Part shown: piece by piece, positions 30,861-41,521 of the stretch
Position numbering within the stretch: the first letter of the stretch is position 1
How the letters are laid out: each line of letters starts with the position of its first letter
Source: UBA6019 sp035535055
Lineage (GTDB): Bacteria > Chloroflexota > Dormibacteria > Dormibacterales > Dormibacteraceae
Assembly: GCA_035535055.1 (NCBI GenBank)
Contig: DATLQT010000100.1
Location: 1-64,000, forward strand
Direction of reading: 5' to 3'
Length of the DNA stretch: 64,000 bases
Translations under genes and position numbers: made by a program
The notes under the pieces: model-generated
What the model saw: the letters and a program-made list of their open reading frames with translations, nothing else
The model's database searches: none
Told to the model about the DNA's origin: nothing

Positions 30861-31359
30861 CGTCCTCGAGCGGGACCCGGAGCGCGCTTATGACGCGGGG
30901 CACCATGCAGTAGAGCCCGGCGGTCAGGGTCAGCTCCACCCGCTCGGCGGCGTCGAAGTGGCGGGCCAGCTCGGCCCCCACCGCGTCCGGCACCGAGCCC
31001 TCGGCCATCGCCTCCATGAAGCCGAGCGCGGCCCGCTCGGCCGGCGAGAAGTGCCCGCTCGCGCGCCAGCCGTCGAGAGAGGCGAGCTCTTCCTGGCTGA
31101 TGCCGCTGCGCAGCGCCATCGCCTGGTGATGCGAGAGCTCGTACTCGCAATCCATCAGCGCCGCGCCGCGGACGATCATCAGCTCACGGAGCCGCCGCGA
31201 GGTCTTCGGCTTGCGGCGAACCGACCACGCGAACTCGATCCAGGCGGCCAGCATCTCCGGCTGGTTGGCGAGTGCCCGGTAGAGGTTGACGGGCCGGCCG
31301 CCGAGCTCGGCCAGCCGTGCCTCGATCGGCGCCGGCACCGAGACCAGGGGAACGCTCAA
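30835..31359 (-). CDS. Carboxymuconolactone decarboxylase/AhpD-like protein
   Basis: A helical protein of 174 residues beginning at a TTG that overlaps the C1-peptidase stop (TTGA). The core LRELMIVRGAALMDCEYELSHHQAMA is the CMD/AhpD segment; the first cysteine of the usual CxxC is alanine here and the pattern is CEYELSHH, seen in the non-redox members. Such proteins have alkylhydroperoxidase-like or unknown roles. The frame extends further upstream, but only over the peptidase gene, so the TTG start is preferred. Confidence 0.83.
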   Translation of the reverse strand: MSVPLVSVPAPIEARLAELGGRPVNLYRALANQPEMLAAWIEFAWSVRRKPKTSRRLRELMIVRGAALMDCEYELSHHQAMALRSGISQEELASLDGWRASGHFSPAERAALGFMEAMAEGSVPDAVGAELARHFDAAERVELTLTAGLYCMVPRVISALRVPLEDDGTDSPEG

Positions 31360-32117
31360 ACGGGCACCTTCCGGATGGTCCAGAAGTCGGCGGCGAGCAT
31401 CGGGTCGGTGAGGTACTGGAAGGGCATCGTGAAGTAACCCGCCATGCCCCAACCCGAACCCCAAGAGTTGCGGACCAGGAAGCGTCCCGCGGCCTGGTCG
31501 TAGCCGACCGCGACCACCGCGTGGCCGCCGACGAGCACCTCGCCCGGCCCCGGGAGGTTGGCGACGCCCGTCTGGGCCACGGGCGCCGACTCGAAGCTCT
31601 CGTAGACGGAGAAGCCGAAGACGAACGGATAGCCGCTGGCGAGGCAGGTGAGCAGGGCCGGCCCCACCGGCGTAAGGCGCAGGTACTGCTTCACCCGGTC
31701 CTTCAGCGCGTCGCCGTAACAGGCGGTGCTAGGCCGGTTGGCGAAGGCCGCGATGTCGTAGGGCCACTCGCTCTCCGGGCAGTAGCCGTCGCCGACCACG
31801 GTCTTGATGCCGTCGCGGATCTGGGCGCCGGAGTCGCTGGCGGTCGTCCCCTCCAGGGCGCGCTCGTTGTAGTAGATGAAGAGCCGTGAAGGCATCACTG
31901 GCGCCGGCGCCCCCTCCTTGCCCTCGAGGAACTGGAGCGCTCCCGCGATCGCGTTGGCGGTGCAGGAGCCGAGCTGTCCCTGGTCGTAGGGCGGCGGGCA
32001 CTGCGGCCGCAAGTCCACCTCCGGCGGCAGAGCGGCGCTGATCGCCGGTGGCGGCGCGTAGAGGAGGTCCCGCTGGTCAGGGATGTCCCGGACCCAGCCG
32101 TAGTGCGCAAGTTTCAC
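31356..32117 (-). CDS. C1A (papain-like) cysteine peptidase
   Basis: A 253-residue protein beginning VKLAHYGWVRDIPDQRD at a GTG. The catalytic residues are clear: cysteine in QLGSCTANAIAGAL (Q before it forms the oxyanion hole), histidine in GGHAVVAVGYD and asparagine in VRNSWGSGWG. The start DxRD with a Pro-rich stretch is typical of bacterial papain homologues that lack a signal peptide and a full propeptide; none is visible here. Substrate unknown. It is divergent from the MBL-rhodanese gene and coupled to the AhpD-like gene. Confidence 0.92.
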   Translation of the reverse strand: MKLAHYGWVRDIPDQRDLLYAPPPAISAALPPEVDLRPQCPPPYDQGQLGSCTANAIAGALQFLEGKEGAPAPVMPSRLFIYYNERALEGTTASDSGAQIRDGIKTVVGDGYCPESEWPYDIAAFANRPSTACYGDALKDRVKQYLRLTPVGPALLTCLASGYPFVFGFSVYESFESAPVAQTGVANLPGPGEVLVGGHAVVAVGYDQAAGRFLVRNSWGSGWGMAGYFTMPFQYLTDPMLAADFWTIRKVPV

Positions 32118-32145
32118 AACCGGCCAAATGTCGCAAGATTCGAGG

Positions 32146-33525
32146 ATGAGCGCAAGAGCGGCCGGCGGCCGCGAGGGGCCCCTAGTCCGGATCCTGCGGG
32201 CGCCCGAGCTGGGCAACTCCAGCTTCCTGGTCGCCGACCCCGACGCCGGCGAGGCGATCGTCATCGACCCCTTCCGGGATGTCGAGCCGTACCTGGAGTC
32301 GGCCGAGAGCCTGGGGCTGGAGCTGACCCGGACTCTCGAGACCCACCTCCACAACGACTTCATCTCGGGCGCCAGGGAGCTGGAGTCGGCCGCGGGGGTG
32401 TCACGCGACCCCCTGGAACCGGGCGTCGAGGCGCGCGTCGGCCGCTACACGGTCACCGCACTGCCGACGCCAGGTCACACGCCTGATCACCTGAGCTATC
32501 TGGTCGCCGATGACGGCCGTCCCCTGGCGCTCTTCAGCGGCGGGGCCCTGATGGTCGGCGCCATCGCGCGGACCGACCTCTTCGGTCCCCACCTGGCGGT
32601 GCACCTGGCGCTCGAGGCCTATCGAACTGTGCGGGTCCGGCTGCGGGGGCTGCCGGACGACGTCGCCGTCTACCCGACCCACGGAGGGGGCTCCTTCTGC
32701 GGGGCGGCGACCAGCACCGAGGCCGAGACCACGCTCGGACGTGAGCGTCGCGACAACCCCTTCCTCACCACCGACGAGCTGCTGCCGTTCATCGCCCGCG
32801 CCCTCCACCAGGGCCGCTACCCGGCCTACTACCGGGAGATGGCCGGGCTGAACAGCCGCGGGATCCCGCTTCTCGGCCGGACGCTTCCAGCGCTCCCGGA
32901 GCTGAAGCCCTTCCAGGTCGAGTCGGCGATGCGCGAGAAGGGGGCCGCCGTGGTCGACGTCCGCCCCGCGCGCGAGTACGACGACGAGCACATCCCGGGC
33001 AGCTACAACGTCGGCATCAATGGCCCGGTCAGCGCCTGGGTCGGCTGGATCATCGAGCGCAGCCGGCCGCTGGTCCTCGCCGGCGGCAGCCAGCGAGAGC
33101 TCGCCGATGCTCATCGGCAGCTGCTCCGGATCGGCTATGACGGCGTGATCGGCGCTCTGGAGGGCGGCGTGGGCGCGTGGCGGGCCGCCGGGCTCCCCAT
33201 CTCCCGCTTCGAGGTGGCGGAGATCGAAGACCTCGCCTCCTGGGTGCTGAGCGCCGAGCCGATGACCGTGGTCGACGTCCGCGATGAGGACGAATGGACC
33301 CACGGCCACGTGCCCGGCGCCGTCCATCTCTACGTCCCGGATGTCGCGCACCACGCCCACGAGCTCCCCGCCGAGGCTCCCATCGCCGTCCACTGCGCGT
33401 CCGGCTACCGTGCCGGCATCGCCGCCAGCATCCTGGAGCGGGCGGGCTTCTCGCGGATCATCCACGTGGCGGCCGAGTGGTCCGACTGGGACCGCCTTCA
33501 CTTGGCCACCACAGCGCCGGGCTGA
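32146..33525 (+). CDS. Metallo-beta-lactamase fold protein with two rhodanese domains (persulfide dioxygenase-like)
   Basis: About 459 residues. The MBL part has ETHLHNDFISGARELE (ETHE1-type THxHxD with F instead of H), TPGHTPDH, and YPTHGGGSFCGA. Two rhodanese domains follow: the first (about 270-350) lacks the catalytic cysteine, the second (about 365-455) has it in VHCASGYRAG. Such fusions oxidise glutathione or other persulfides to sulfite or thiosulfate. The ATG at 32146 has a -10-like CAAGAT 6 bases upstream; an in-frame ATG at 32128 is possible. Confidence 0.88.
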   Translation: MSARAAGGREGPLVRILRAPELGNSSFLVADPDAGEAIVIDPFRDVEPYLESAESLGLELTRTLETHLHNDFISGARELESAAGVSRDPLEPGVEARVGRYTVTALPTPGHTPDHLSYLVADDGRPLALFSGGALMVGAIARTDLFGPHLAVHLALEAYRTVRVRLRGLPDDVAVYPTHGGGSFCGAATSTEAETTLGRERRDNPFLTTDELLPFIARALHQGRYPAYYREMAGLNSRGIPLLGRTLPALPELKPFQVESAMREKGAAVVDVRPAREYDDEHIPGSYNVGINGPVSAWVGWIIERSRPLVLAGGSQRELADAHRQLLRIGYDGVIGALEGGVGAWRAAGLPISRFEVAEIEDLASWVLSAEPMTVVDVRDEDEWTHGHVPGAVHLYVPDVAHHAHELPAEAPIAVHCASGYRAGIAASILERAGFSRIIHVAAEWSDWDRLHLATTAPG

Positions 33526-33551
33526 AGTTTGACTAGACGGTTCGTATCAAT

Positions 33552-33557
33552 TAGTCT
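33552..33557 (+). promoter_or_regulatory. -10 hexamer of the ABC exporter genes (leaderless)
   Basis: TAGTCT lies 6 bases before the GTG at 33564. Confidence 0.5.
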
Positions 33558-33563
33558 CACCGG

Positions 33564-34274
33564 GTGAGCGACGCGGTCGTCTCGATCGCGGCGGTCAGCA
33601 AGAGCTTCGGCCGCCTGAAGGCGCTCGACGAGGTCTACCTCGAGGTCCGTCCGGGGGAGATCTACGGGCTCCTCGGCCCCAACGGATCGGGCAAGACGAC
33701 GCTGATCCGGATGCTGGTGGGGCTGATCCTCCCCGATTTGGGGACCGTCACCGTCCTCGGGACCAGGATGCCGGAGATAGGGATCCTGGGCCGGATCGGC
33801 TACATGACGCAGGCGGCCGCTCTCTACCCGGATCTTTCGGTCTTGGAGAACGTGCGCTTCTTCGCCGCCATCTGCGGCGCCGAGGCGGGGGTAGAGGAGT
33901 CACTCCGCTTCGTCGAGCTCTGGGACCGCCGCGACAGCCCGATCCTCGACCTGAGCGGCGGCATGCGCCAGCGCGCGTCGCTGGCCTGCGCGATCGTCCA
34001 CAAGCCGTCGCTGCTGCTCCTCGACGAGCCTACGGTCGGCATCGACCCCCAGCTTCGGGTCCAGTTCTGGGACAGCTTTCGGGAGATGACCCGGCATGGG
34101 GTCTCGATCGTGGTCTCGAGCCACGTCATGGACGAGGCGGAGCGCTGCGACCGGCTCGGGATGATGCTCTTCGGCAAGCTTCTCGCCGAGGGCTCGGTCG
34201 CCGAGCTCAAGCAGAAGACCGGGGCCGCGAACCTGGAGCAGGCGTTTTTGACCTTCTCGGGGCCGGGTCGATGA
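33564..34274 (+). CDS. ABC-2 type transporter ATP-binding protein
   Basis: A 236-residue ABC ATPase with Walker A GPNGSGKTT, Q-loop MTQAA, signature LSGGMRQRASLACA, Walker B LLLLDEPTVGID and the switch histidine VVSSHVMDEAERC. The class resembles exporters of drugs or lipids (DrrA/CcmA type). It overlaps the permease gene by 4 bases (ATGA), and a TAGTCT hexamer 6 bases before the GTG implies a leaderless transcript. Substrate unknown. Confidence 0.94.
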   Translation: MSDAVVSIAAVSKSFGRLKALDEVYLEVRPGEIYGLLGPNGSGKTTLIRMLVGLILPDLGTVTVLGTRMPEIGILGRIGYMTQAAALYPDLSVLENVRFFAAICGAEAGVEESLRFVELWDRRDSPILDLSGGMRQRASLACAIVHKPSLLLLDEPTVGIDPQLRVQFWDSFREMTRHGVSIVVSSHVMDEAERCDRLGMMLFGKLLAEGSVAELKQKTGAANLEQAFLTFSGPGR

Positions 34275-35362
34275 GCTTTTCCAGGGTCGGCGCCGTCACC
34301 CGCCGTGTCATTCAGCAGTTCCGGCGGGACCGCCGGACCCTGGCCCTCCTCTTCGGGGTCCCGCTGATCGTCCTGACACTCTTCTGGTACCTGCTCCGCG
34401 GCGGCGGCGGCCACACCCCGGTCGGGGTCGTCGACCTGGATCAGGGTCCGCTCGGCGCCCGGGTGACCCAGAGCATCGTCGGCTCGACCAGGGTGGACGC
34501 GTCCCAGATGGATCAGCCCACCGCCGAGCAGCGTCTCAGGGACGATCGGATCGGCGGCTACGTTCTCTTCCCGAGCGATTTCAGCGCCAGGGCCCAGGCG
34601 GGAACGATCAGCCCCGAGATCCACCTCGAGGGAAGCCAGCCCTCGCAGAACGCGGACGTCATCCAGGCAGTAGACGCCGGCCTGCAGGGCGCGCTGGGCT
34701 CGGCCGGCCCCCACGTCAGCCCGGCCGTGACCTACCTCCACGGCGGCGCCAACCTTGACACCCTCGACTATTTCGGCGCGGCCTTCCTCGGGCTGATCGT
34801 CTTCTTCCTGGTCTTTGTCATCACCTCGGTGTCGTTCCTGCGCGAGCGCTCGCAGGGAACCCTCGAGCGGCTCATGGCCAGCCCGCTGCGGCGCGCGGAG
34901 ATCGTGCTCGGCTACATGCTCGGGTTCGGCGCGATGGCCCTCATCCAGAGCGTCCTCGTCCTCGTCTACGCGCTCTACGTGCTGGGCGTCCACAACGAGG
35001 GCAACGTTTTCTTGGTCTTCCTGATCCAGTCGCTGCTGGCGATCGGCGCTGTCAACCTCGGGATCTTCCTCTCCATGTTCGCCCGGACCGAGTTCCAGGC
35101 GGTCCAGTTCATCCCCCTGGTCCTGGTGCCCCAGGTGCTGCTGAGCGGGATCGTGTTCCCGATCGGCAGCGAACCGGTCCCGCTGCAGTACGTCTCCAAC
35201 CTGCTGCCGCTGACCTACGCGGTCTACGGCATGCGCGACGTGATGCTCAAAGGGGCCGGGCTCGGCTCCGGCGACCTCCTGATCGACATCGGGGTCGGCG
35301 TGCTCTTCGCGGTCCTGATGATCCTGCTGGCGAGCACGACCCTACCGCGGCGGGTCGCCTAG
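34271..35362 (+). CDS. ABC-2 type transporter permease
   Basis: A 363-residue permease with one N-terminal helix (TLALLFGVPLIVLTLFWYLL), a large extracytoplasmic domain (about 60-170) and five C-terminal helices (about 173-360), the standard ABC-2 layout with the motif SPLRRAEIVLGYMLGF. It forms an exporter with the ATPase encoded just before it. Six bases after its stop is the end of a convergent small gene. Confidence 0.93.
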   Translation: MSFSRVGAVTRRVIQQFRRDRRTLALLFGVPLIVLTLFWYLLRGGGGHTPVGVVDLDQGPLGARVTQSIVGSTRVDASQMDQPTAEQRLRDDRIGGYVLFPSDFSARAQAGTISPEIHLEGSQPSQNADVIQAVDAGLQGALGSAGPHVSPAVTYLHGGANLDTLDYFGAAFLGLIVFFLVFVITSVSFLRERSQGTLERLMASPLRRAEIVLGYMLGFGAMALIQSVLVLVYALYVLGVHNEGNVFLVFLIQSLLAIGAVNLGIFLSMFARTEFQAVQFIPLVLVPQVLLSGIVFPIGSEPVPLQYVSNLLPLTYAVYGMRDVMLKGAGLGSGDLLIDIGVGVLFAVLMILLASTTLPRRVA

Positions 35363-35512
35363 TTACTCCGGGGTCAGGGCGTCGCGGACCGACCGTCCGT
35401 CCCGGCCGCTGGCCGCGGGGGTGATGGAGTCGGCGCCCCAACCGTAGCCGGCCACGGCGAGTCCGACCATCGTCACCAGGGTCACCACGGACATGAGTGC
35501 GTCAATTGGCAT
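35363..35512 (-). CDS. Small single-span membrane protein, 49 aa
   Basis: The protein begins MPIDALMSVVTLVTMVGLAV, which forms one membrane helix (about residues 4-24), and ends in a polar tail SGRDGRSVRDALTPE. AGAGG lies about 10 bases upstream of the ATG. No family recognised. It fills the gap between the ABC permease (convergent, adjoining) and the Lrp gene (divergent), and nothing else explains this stretch. Confidence 0.5.
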   Translation of the reverse strand: MPIDALMSVVTLVTMVGLAVAGYGWGADSITPAASGRDGRSVRDALTPE

Positions 35513-35580
35513 CGGGGCATAACCTCTGAGCTCATGATATGCGCCTGGAACGGCCTTTTCGCCCCCTAACCCATGTCGCT

Positions 35581-35612
35581 ACAACGTTGTTACTTTGGGA
35601 TCGATGTAATAT
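35581..35612 (+). promoter_or_regulatory. Lrp-gene promoter with palindrome
   Basis: ACAACGTTGT (35581-35590) is a perfect 10-base palindrome. TAATAT (35607-35612) is a strong -10, 7 bases from the ATG. The palindrome sits where the -35 region would be, so it is a good candidate for autoregulation by the Lrp/AsnC protein encoded next. Confidence 0.55.
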
Positions 35613-35619
35613 CACGCCG

Positions 35620-36101
35620 ATGACTTTTGATTCACCGGAGCAACTCGACCCCGTGGACTGGAAGCTGTTGGAGCTCCTCCAGGAGGACGCCCGGCTGACC
35701 TTCGCCGAGCTCGGGCGCCGGGTCTTGCTGAGCGCCCCGGCGGTCGCCGAGCGCGTCCGGCGGCTCGAGCAGGCGGGCGTGCTCACCGGCTACCACGCCG
35801 AGGTCGACATCGCCAAGCTGGGCTTCCCGATGCAGGCGGTGATCCGGATCATCGCCAGCGCGAGGCTCTCCGAGCAGCTGGCTCCCCTGCTCCAGGAGAT
35901 CCCCGAGATCCTCGAGTGCCAGCGGGTGACCGGCCAGGACAGCTTCGTGGTCCGGGTGGCGATCCGCTCGGTGGAGAACCTGGAGGACGTGCTCCGGCGA
36001 TTGGCGCCGCACGACGGCGACACGATCACCTCGGTGATCCTCAACACCCCGGTTCGCCACCGGGTCATAACCCGCGAGGTGGCGACGGCCGGAACCGCGA
36101 C

Positions 36102-36105
<4 letters not shown>
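35620..36105 (+). CDS. Lrp/AsnC-family transcriptional regulator
   Basis: A 161-residue protein: N-terminal helix-turn-helix (LDPVDWKLLELLQEDARLTF, LLSAPAVAERVRRLEQAGVL) and C-terminal RAM ligand-binding domain (ECQRVTGQDSFVVRV). Such proteins sense amino acids and control metabolism. The ATG is 7 bases after TAATAT with no Shine-Dalgarno, so the mRNA is probably leaderless. It is convergent with malate synthase, overlapping by 4 bases. Its targets are unknown; an own-promoter palindrome is visible. Confidence 0.93.
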
Positions 36106-37697
<1,592 letters not shown>

Positions 37698-37754
37698 AGC
37701 ACTTCGATTATGCGCAGGCGCGCCATCGGCCACACTGGAACGTGAGACCACCAG

Positions 37755-39665
37755 ATGGCGAAGAAGGCAGCCGGCGGCAACCCTGAGACCCATCGGGTTC
37801 ATTCGGGCAGCGAAGCGACCCGCCATACCGGCGACGACTATCCGCCGATCTCCGACTACGCCTACATCAGCGACTGCCACTCGATGGCGCTGGTGAGTCG
37901 CAGCGGCTCCATCGATTGGTGCTGCATGCCGCGGGTGGACGCCGCCAGCATCTTCGGCCGGCTGCTCGACTGGCAGAAGGGCGGTTACTGCTCGGTTGCG
38001 CCCGTCGACGCCGAGGCGGCCTCCTTCCAGGCCTACCTGGAGGACACCCTGGTCCTGGAGACGACCTTCCGGACCGAGGGCGGCGAGGCGCGGCTGCTGG
38101 ACTGCTTCGCCATGCACGAGGGAGGCAAGAACAAGCCTCATCTGCAGCTGATCCGGATCCTGGAGGGTGTCCGCGGCCGCATCGACTTCTGCCTCCAGGT
38201 CGTGCCGAGGTTCGACTACGGGGAGGTCAAGCCCTGGATCCGCCGCCACTCCGCGCGGATTCACTCGGCCATCGGGGGCAACGACGGCATCCTGGTCGCC
38301 TCCGACATGATCCTGAAATCCAACCGCGAGGCGCACGACCTCGTGGCCTACGCAACCATCCGCGCCGAGGAGCGGATACGGATCTCGATCGCGTTCGTGC
38401 GCCCCGAGGAGCTCGAGTTCGCGGTGCCGGACGTGGCCGACGCCGCCGAGCTCGACCACCGGCTGGAGGAGACGATCCGCTGGTGGAGACGCTGGACAAA
38501 GCAGATCACGATCCAGGGCTCCGACCGGTCGGCCGTCGTCCGCTCCGCGATCGCGCTGAAGGGGCTCACCTTCGCGCCGACGGGGGCGATGGCGGCCGCC
38601 GCGACCACCTCGCTGCCGGAGACCACGGGGGGGGAGCGCAACTGGGACTACCGCTACAGCTGGATCCGCGACTCGGCTCTCAGCGTTCGCTCGCTGACCA
38701 CCATCGGCGCCTTCGACGAGGCTGACGGGTTCCGGCGCTTCATCCAGCGCAGCGCCGCCGGAAGCGCCAGCGAACTCCAGATCATGTACGGAGTCGGAGG
38801 CGAGCGGCGCCTGACCGAGATCCTGCTCACCGGCCTCGACGGCTATGCCCACTCGCGCCCGGTGCGGATCGGCAACGCCGCCTCCCAGCAGCTCCAGCTC
38901 GACGCCTATGGCGCCCTGCTCGATCTCAGCTGGCGCTGGCACAAGCGCGGCCACTCGCCCGACGACGACTACTGGCGCTTCGTGGTCGAGCTGGTGGACA
39001 TCGCCGCCGAACGCTGGTCCGAGCCCGACCGCGGGATCTGGGAGATCCGCGGCAAGCCGCAGCACTTCGTCCACTCCAAGGTCATGTGCTGGACGGCCCT
39101 CGACCGGGGGATCGGGCTCGCCGTCGAGTGCTTGCGCAAGGCGCCCCTGGCTCGCTGGCGGAAGACACGCAAGGCGATCAGGGACGCCGTGATGGAGCAG
39201 GGGGTGGACCGCGACCGCAAGGTCTTCGTCCAGTCATTCGGCTCGCACCACGTGGACGCGGCCCTGCTCCTGCTGCCGGTCTTCGACTTCATCGGCTTCG
39301 ACGACCCCCTGATGGTCGCGACCACCGACGCGATCATCGCCGACCTCGGCGACGACGGCCTGGTCCTCCGCTATCGCGTGCAGCACACCGATGACGGGCT
39401 GAGGGGCGCGGAGGGGACCTTCCTGGCCTGCGCCTTCTGGCTGGCGGAGGTGCTGGCGCGGCAGGACCGGCTGGAGGAGGCGAGGACCTACTTCGATCGG
39501 GCCTCCTCGACGGCGACCGAGCTCGGGCTCTTCTCGGAGGAGTTCGCCACCGATTCCGAGAAGATGCTGGGCAACTTCCCGCAGGCCCTCACCCACCTGT
39601 CCCACATCTCGGCGGCGGTGGCGCTGGCCCGCGCCGGCGGCGACCTCTCGAGCCAGAGCTACTAG
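37755..39665 (+). CDS. Glycoside hydrolase family 15 protein (glucoamylase/trehalase-like)
   Basis: A 636-residue protein with an N-terminal beta-sandwich (ISDYAYISDCHSMALVSRSG, residues 32-51) and a GH15 (alpha/alpha)6 barrel: NWDYRYSWIRDS, DRGIWEIRG with the general acid glutamate, and EGTFLACAFWLAEVLA with the catalytic base, then LGNFPQALTHLSHI. Bacterial proteins of this type are glucoamylases or acid trehalases. No signal peptide, so it is cytosolic. The debranching gene glgX is 2.5 kb away, which fits glycogen or trehalose breakdown. Confidence 0.92.
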   Translation: MAKKAAGGNPETHRVHSGSEATRHTGDDYPPISDYAYISDCHSMALVSRSGSIDWCCMPRVDAASIFGRLLDWQKGGYCSVAPVDAEAASFQAYLEDTLVLETTFRTEGGEARLLDCFAMHEGGKNKPHLQLIRILEGVRGRIDFCLQVVPRFDYGEVKPWIRRHSARIHSAIGGNDGILVASDMILKSNREAHDLVAYATIRAEERIRISIAFVRPEELEFAVPDVADAAELDHRLEETIRWWRRWTKQITIQGSDRSAVVRSAIALKGLTFAPTGAMAAAATTSLPETTGGERNWDYRYSWIRDSALSVRSLTTIGAFDEADGFRRFIQRSAAGSASELQIMYGVGGERRLTEILLTGLDGYAHSRPVRIGNAASQQLQLDAYGALLDLSWRWHKRGHSPDDDYWRFVVELVDIAAERWSEPDRGIWEIRGKPQHFVHSKVMCWTALDRGIGLAVECLRKAPLARWRKTRKAIRDAVMEQGVDRDRKVFVQSFGSHHVDAALLLLPVFDFIGFDDPLMVATTDAIIADLGDDGLVLRYRVQHTDDGLRGAEGTFLACAFWLAEVLARQDRLEEARTYFDRASSTATELGLFSEEFATDSEKMLGNFPQALTHLSHISAAVALARAGGDLSSQSY

Positions 39666-41404
39666 CCCGTCGAGGGCAGTAGCCTCAGGGCGAACGTGCT
39701 GCCCTTCCCCGGAGCCGAACGCTCGAGGGTCAGGGTGGCGCCCATCCGAGTTGCGAGCTGGCGGCTGATGTAGAGCCCGAGGCCGGTGCCCGGAACGTGC
39801 CGAACCGCGGGGTCGTCGATGCGGTAGAAGCGCTCGAAGATCTTCTGCCGCTGGTCGGGCGGCACGCCTCGCCCGCGGTCTCGGATCTCGACCCGCGGTT
39901 CCGGCAGGTCCTGGACGGTGACGGTGATCCTCGCGGTCCCGAGGCTGTAGCTGAGCGCGTTGTTGAGGAGGTTGTCGAGGATCCGCCCCAACTGCTCGGG
40001 GTCGGCGAGGACCTTGACCGGTTGCTCGGGAAAGTTGTGGGTCAGCCGCGCGCCGAGCAGGGCTGCCCGCGGCTCGAGCCTCTCAATGGCCGCGAAGACT
40101 GCCTCCCGCAGCTCCACCGAGGACCCCTGGAAGGGGATCGTCCCAGCCTCCAGGCGGGACGCGATCAGCAGCTCCGAGATCAGGGAGTCGAGCTCCGCGC
40201 TCTTGCTGCGAAGAGTCTCCAGCGGCACCTTCCAGTCGTTTGGGGGGTTGCCCAGGGTCCCGTCCTCCATCATCGAGACGTACCCCGCGATCACCGAGAG
40301 CGGCGTCCTCAGCTCGTGGGCGGCCATGTTCAGAAAGTCGGACTGGGCGCGGGTCACGGCCTGCGCCTGGGCAAAGAGCCGGGCGTTGCGCAGCGCCAGC
40401 ACGGCCTGGTTGCCGATCACCTGGAACATCGCCAGGTCACTCGGCTTGAAGGGAGAGTCGTCCCGGCGGCTGAGCACCATCACGGCCGTCACCTCACCGT
40501 CCAGCACCAGAGGGATGGTGGCGGTGTGGCGCACGTCGCCCAGCGACGAGATGAGGGTGGCATCGACCTTGGTGACGTCGTAGCGGCCGCCTATCGACGG
40601 CTTGCGACTGCTGACCGCCTCGAGCATCAGCGGCTGGGAAGCGATCGGATGCCGGTAACCGATCAGGTCCTGCGCGCCGCTGACGTCGTGGAAGTCCTCG
40701 ACCACCGTATCGGCGTCGTCCACCCGGAGGAGGACTCCCCGATGCGCCCGGCCCGCCTCGACCGCCCTGACCAACACCCGGCGGATGACCTCGTTGGGGT
40801 CCAGCGACTGGCTGAGGTCGGCCGCGATCTCGATCGCTGTCGCCAGCCGGTCGCGGGTGGCCTCGAGTTCGGCGTAGGCGAAGGCGTTGTCGAGGGCGAT
40901 GCCCGCCTGCTGGGAGAGCAGGGCGAGCAGGTACTCGTCCTCCTCGTCGAAGGGCGCCACCGCCCTCCGATAGACGCCGATGGTGCCGATCGGCGTCGTC
41001 CGCCGGAGCACGGGCACCGCCATCGCCGAGTGGATCGGCTCGCCGATGACCACCGACCGCGAGTTGAGGGTCGGGTCCGACTCCGCGAAGGAGAGGTAGT
41101 CGTCGATCCGGGCGACGCGGCCGCCGGCCATCGCCTGGCTGTTAAGCCCGTGGTCGGAGTTGAGATGAAGGTCGTTCCAGGCCGGCGAGCGGGCGCCGAA
41201 CAGACCTCGCGGCAGCAGCCGGCGGTCGGGGTCGTCCTCGTCGGGCAGGAAGATGGCGCCGACGTCGGCCTCGAGGACGTTGGTGGCGGCCCGGGCGATG
41301 GCGGTCAGCGTCTCGTCGAGGTCGAGGCTGGCGACCATCCGCGCGGAGATCTCGTGGAAGGCCGCCAGCGCCTCCGAGCGGGCGCCGGTCAGCCCTTTGC
41401 CCAT
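39662..41404 (-). CDS. GAF-GAF sensor histidine kinase
   Basis: A 580-residue soluble kinase: GAF1 (about 20-170), GAF2 (about 190-345), HisKA with MAAHELRTPLSVIAGY, and HATPase with DRGRGVPP and GTGLGLYIS. The ATG at 41404 is preceded by GAGGTGA; a TTG two codons upstream is also in frame. Its kinase core parallels that of the receiver-kinase at 17.7-18.9 kb. It overlaps the GH15 gene by 4 bases at the 3' end. No response regulator adjoins it. Confidence 0.92.
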   Translation of the reverse strand: MGKGLTGARSEALAAFHEISARMVASLDLDETLTAIARAATNVLEADVGAIFLPDEDDPDRRLLPRGLFGARSPAWNDLHLNSDHGLNSQAMAGGRVARIDDYLSFAESDPTLNSRSVVIGEPIHSAMAVPVLRRTTPIGTIGVYRRAVAPFDEEDEYLLALLSQQAGIALDNAFAYAELEATRDRLATAIEIAADLSQSLDPNEVIRRVLVRAVEAGRAHRGVLLRVDDADTVVEDFHDVSGAQDLIGYRHPIASQPLMLEAVSSRKPSIGGRYDVTKVDATLISSLGDVRHTATIPLVLDGEVTAVMVLSRRDDSPFKPSDLAMFQVIGNQAVLALRNARLFAQAQAVTRAQSDFLNMAAHELRTPLSVIAGYVSMMEDGTLGNPPNDWKVPLETLRSKSAELDSLISELLIASRLEAGTIPFQGSSVELREAVFAAIERLEPRAALLGARLTHNFPEQPVKVLADPEQLGRILDNLLNNALSYSLGTARITVTVQDLPEPRVEIRDRGRGVPPDQRQKIFERFYRIDDPAVRHVPGTGLGLYISRQLATRMGATLTLERSAPGKGSTFALRLLPSTG

Positions 41405-41464
41405 TCCCAACTCACCTCAAATCAGGATACGCCGCCGGTTTCGAACCCTATTCGCCACTAAACG

Positions 41465-41481
41465 TGATATCTTAACTATCA
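41465..41481. promoter_or_regulatory. TGATA-N7-TATCA palindrome (copy 2)
   Basis: TGATATCTTAACTATCA differs at one position from the site at 24470. It lies between the divergent kinase gene and the small protein/HspR-like pair. Confidence 0.45.
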
Positions 41482-41521
41482 AGTGAACCCTTAATCGACT
41501 GTCAGGAAAGACACGAACAAA

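Noticed and set aside
34271..35362. ABC exporter as part of the 25-30 kb metal cluster
   Set aside because: Four minus-strand or divergent genes separate them, and the exporter has its own promoter; its class gives no hint of metal transport.
37698..39074. N-terminal extension of malate synthase by about 460 codons
   Set aside because: The extra part is antisense to the GH15 gene; the ATG at 37697 gives the exact family length.
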